A program made the translations under genes and the position numbers. A stretch of 64,000 nucleotides of DNA from Paenibacillus algorifonticola (GTDB lineage Bacteria; Bacillota; Bacilli; Paenibacillales; Paenibacillaceae), in assembly GCF_000971975.1 (NCBI RefSeq), contig NZ_LAQO01000001.1, positions 124,001-188,000 of the forward strand, read 5' to 3'. Positions within the stretch are counted from its first letter, which is position 1; each line of letters begins with the position of its first letter. The notes under the pieces are model-generated. The model saw only the letters and a list, made by a program, of their open reading frames with translations. It was not told the origin of the DNA and did no database searches. This document shows positions 63,257-64,000 of the stretch, piece after piece.

Positions 63257-64000
63257 ATGATGCGTTTTGTAAGCAACAAACATATAACAGACCCTGCGCT
63301 TAATTTGGCGCTGGAAGAATATATTTTACGGTCGCTGCCGCCGGAGGACGATTATTTACTGTTTTATATTAATGAGCCTTCCATTATTATCGGCAAAAAC
63401 CAAAATACGATGGAAGAAATCAACCCGCGCTACGTGGAGGAAAATAAAATCCATGTTGTACGCCGGCTGTCTGGCGGCGGAGCCGTTTATCATGACGAAG
63501 GGAATTTGAATTTCAGCTTCATCATGAGCGACGACGGCCAATCGTTCCATAACTTCAAAAAATTCACCGAACCGGTCGTGAAGGCACTAGCCGAGCTTGG
63601 CGTTCAGGCCGAGCTTACAGGGCGTAACGATATTCAAGTAGGCGAACGAAAAATTTCTGGCAACGCACAGTTTTCGGCGCGGGGCAGGATGTTCAGCCAT
63701 GGCACCTTGCTGTTTGATTCCGAAATCGAAAATGTCGTATCAGCTTTAAAAGCAAATCCCGAAAAATATGTGTCGAAAGCGACAAAATCGATTCGCAGCC
63801 GCGTGGCCAACATTTCCGAGTTTCTGGCAGCGCCAATCACGATTGAAGTCTTCCGCCAAAGCGTGCTTGCTTCCATTTTTGAAGGCAGTGATGAAATTCC
63901 TTACTACGAGCTGTCTGAGGAACAATGGGCAGATGTCCGCGAACTGGCACAGACGCGATATCGCAGCTGGGATTGGAATTATGGCAGATCGCCAGCATTC
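63257..64000 (+). CDS. lplJ: Lipoate-protein ligase (3' end outside window)
   Basis: Attaches scavenged lipoate to dehydrogenase and glycine cleavage proteins. 248 codons are visible before the right edge. ATG 63257-63259 is six bases after GGAGGA; a second ATG follows at once. The translation follows B. subtilis LplJ closely: LALEEYIL, PSIIIGKNQNTMEEIN, VVRRLSGGGAVYHDEG (lipoyl-AMP loop), GNLNFSFI, RKISGNAQ (lysine motif) and KSIRSRVANISEFL. C-terminus not seen. Confidence 0.96.
   Translation, partial: MMRFVSNKHITDPALNLALEEYILRSLPPEDDYLLFYINEPSIIIGKNQNTMEEINPRYVEENKIHVVRRLSGGGAVYHDEGNLNFSFIMSDDGQSFHNFKKFTEPVVKALAELGVQAELTGRNDIQVGERKISGNAQFSARGRMFSHGTLLFDSEIENVVSALKANPEKYVSKATKSIRSRVANISEFLAAPITIEVFRQSVLASIFEGSDEIPYYELSEEQWADVRELAQTRYRSWDWNYGRSPAF

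Overview
The window is chromosomal DNA of an endospore-forming, naturally competence-equipped Firmicute, most likely Paenibacillus or a close relative. Evidence: the order recO-yqzL-era-cdd-dgkA-ybeY-pgpH-phoH-yqfD-yqfC ... floA-nfeD-yqeY-rpsU ... yqeW-mtaB-rsmE-prmA-dnaJ-dnaK-grpE-hrcA-hemW-lepA-spoIIP-gpr-rpsT-holA-comEC-comEB-comEA-comER-leuS follows the Bacillus subtilis yqe/yqf-comE-dnaK region almost gene for gene; sporulation genes (yqfC, yqfD, spoIIP, gpr) are present; ribosome binding sites are strong GGAGG types with frequent GTG and TTG starts; and the intergenic spaces carry repeats of a kind I associate with Paenibacillus. Nearly all genes lie on the minus strand; yqeW, rpsT, comER and the final lplJ are on the plus strand.

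Layout. 1-3.7 kb: a carbohydrate ABC importer operon of the LplB/LplC (YteP/YtcP) type with its solute-binding lipoprotein cut by the left edge, a control region with two LacI-like operators and a CcpA cre-like site, and a broken pectate-lyase-like gene. 3.8-5.3 kb: a DHA2 drug exporter. 5.5-13.6 kb: DNA repair, ribosome biogenesis and sporulation block (recO to yqfC). 13.7-17.6 kb: membrane microdomain genes (floA, nfeD, a companion membrane protein), yqeY and rpsU. 17.7-31 kb: an insertion relative to Bacillus holding a membrane-anchored FAD oxidoreductase, a polysaccharide deacetylase, a HIT protein, an unknown membrane-anchored protein, the addBA recombination nuclease genes and an rRNA methyltransferase. 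31.1-49.3 kb: transporter yqeW, nudix, the tRNA/rRNA/protein methylation genes, the HrcA-controlled heat-shock operon with CIRCE, hemW, lepA, spoIIP and gpr. 49.4-59.6 kb: rpsT, holA, an ECF sigma/anti-sigma pair, and the competence genes comEC, comEB, comEA, comER. 59.6-64 kb: T-box-controlled leuS, a small nitrilase-family protein and a lipoate-protein ligase cut by the right edge.

Most of the window is conserved housekeeping. The unexplained material lies between genes: (i) a roughly 100-base dispersed element with two hairpins, present as a tandem pair at 34932-35130, singly at 56815-56912 and as a degenerate piece near 16828, whose AT-rich stem keeps its pairing while its sequence changes; (ii) a second element with repeated CGGAC/AGGA/CCGYTA modules at 53625-53752; (iii) a 24-pair hairpin across the comER stop codon; (iv) a terminator that contains the -35 box of the hrcA promoter. 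No insertion sequence, prophage, CRISPR array, rRNA or tRNA gene was found. No wholly new multi-gene system is evident; the structured dispersed element is the best candidate for something undescribed.
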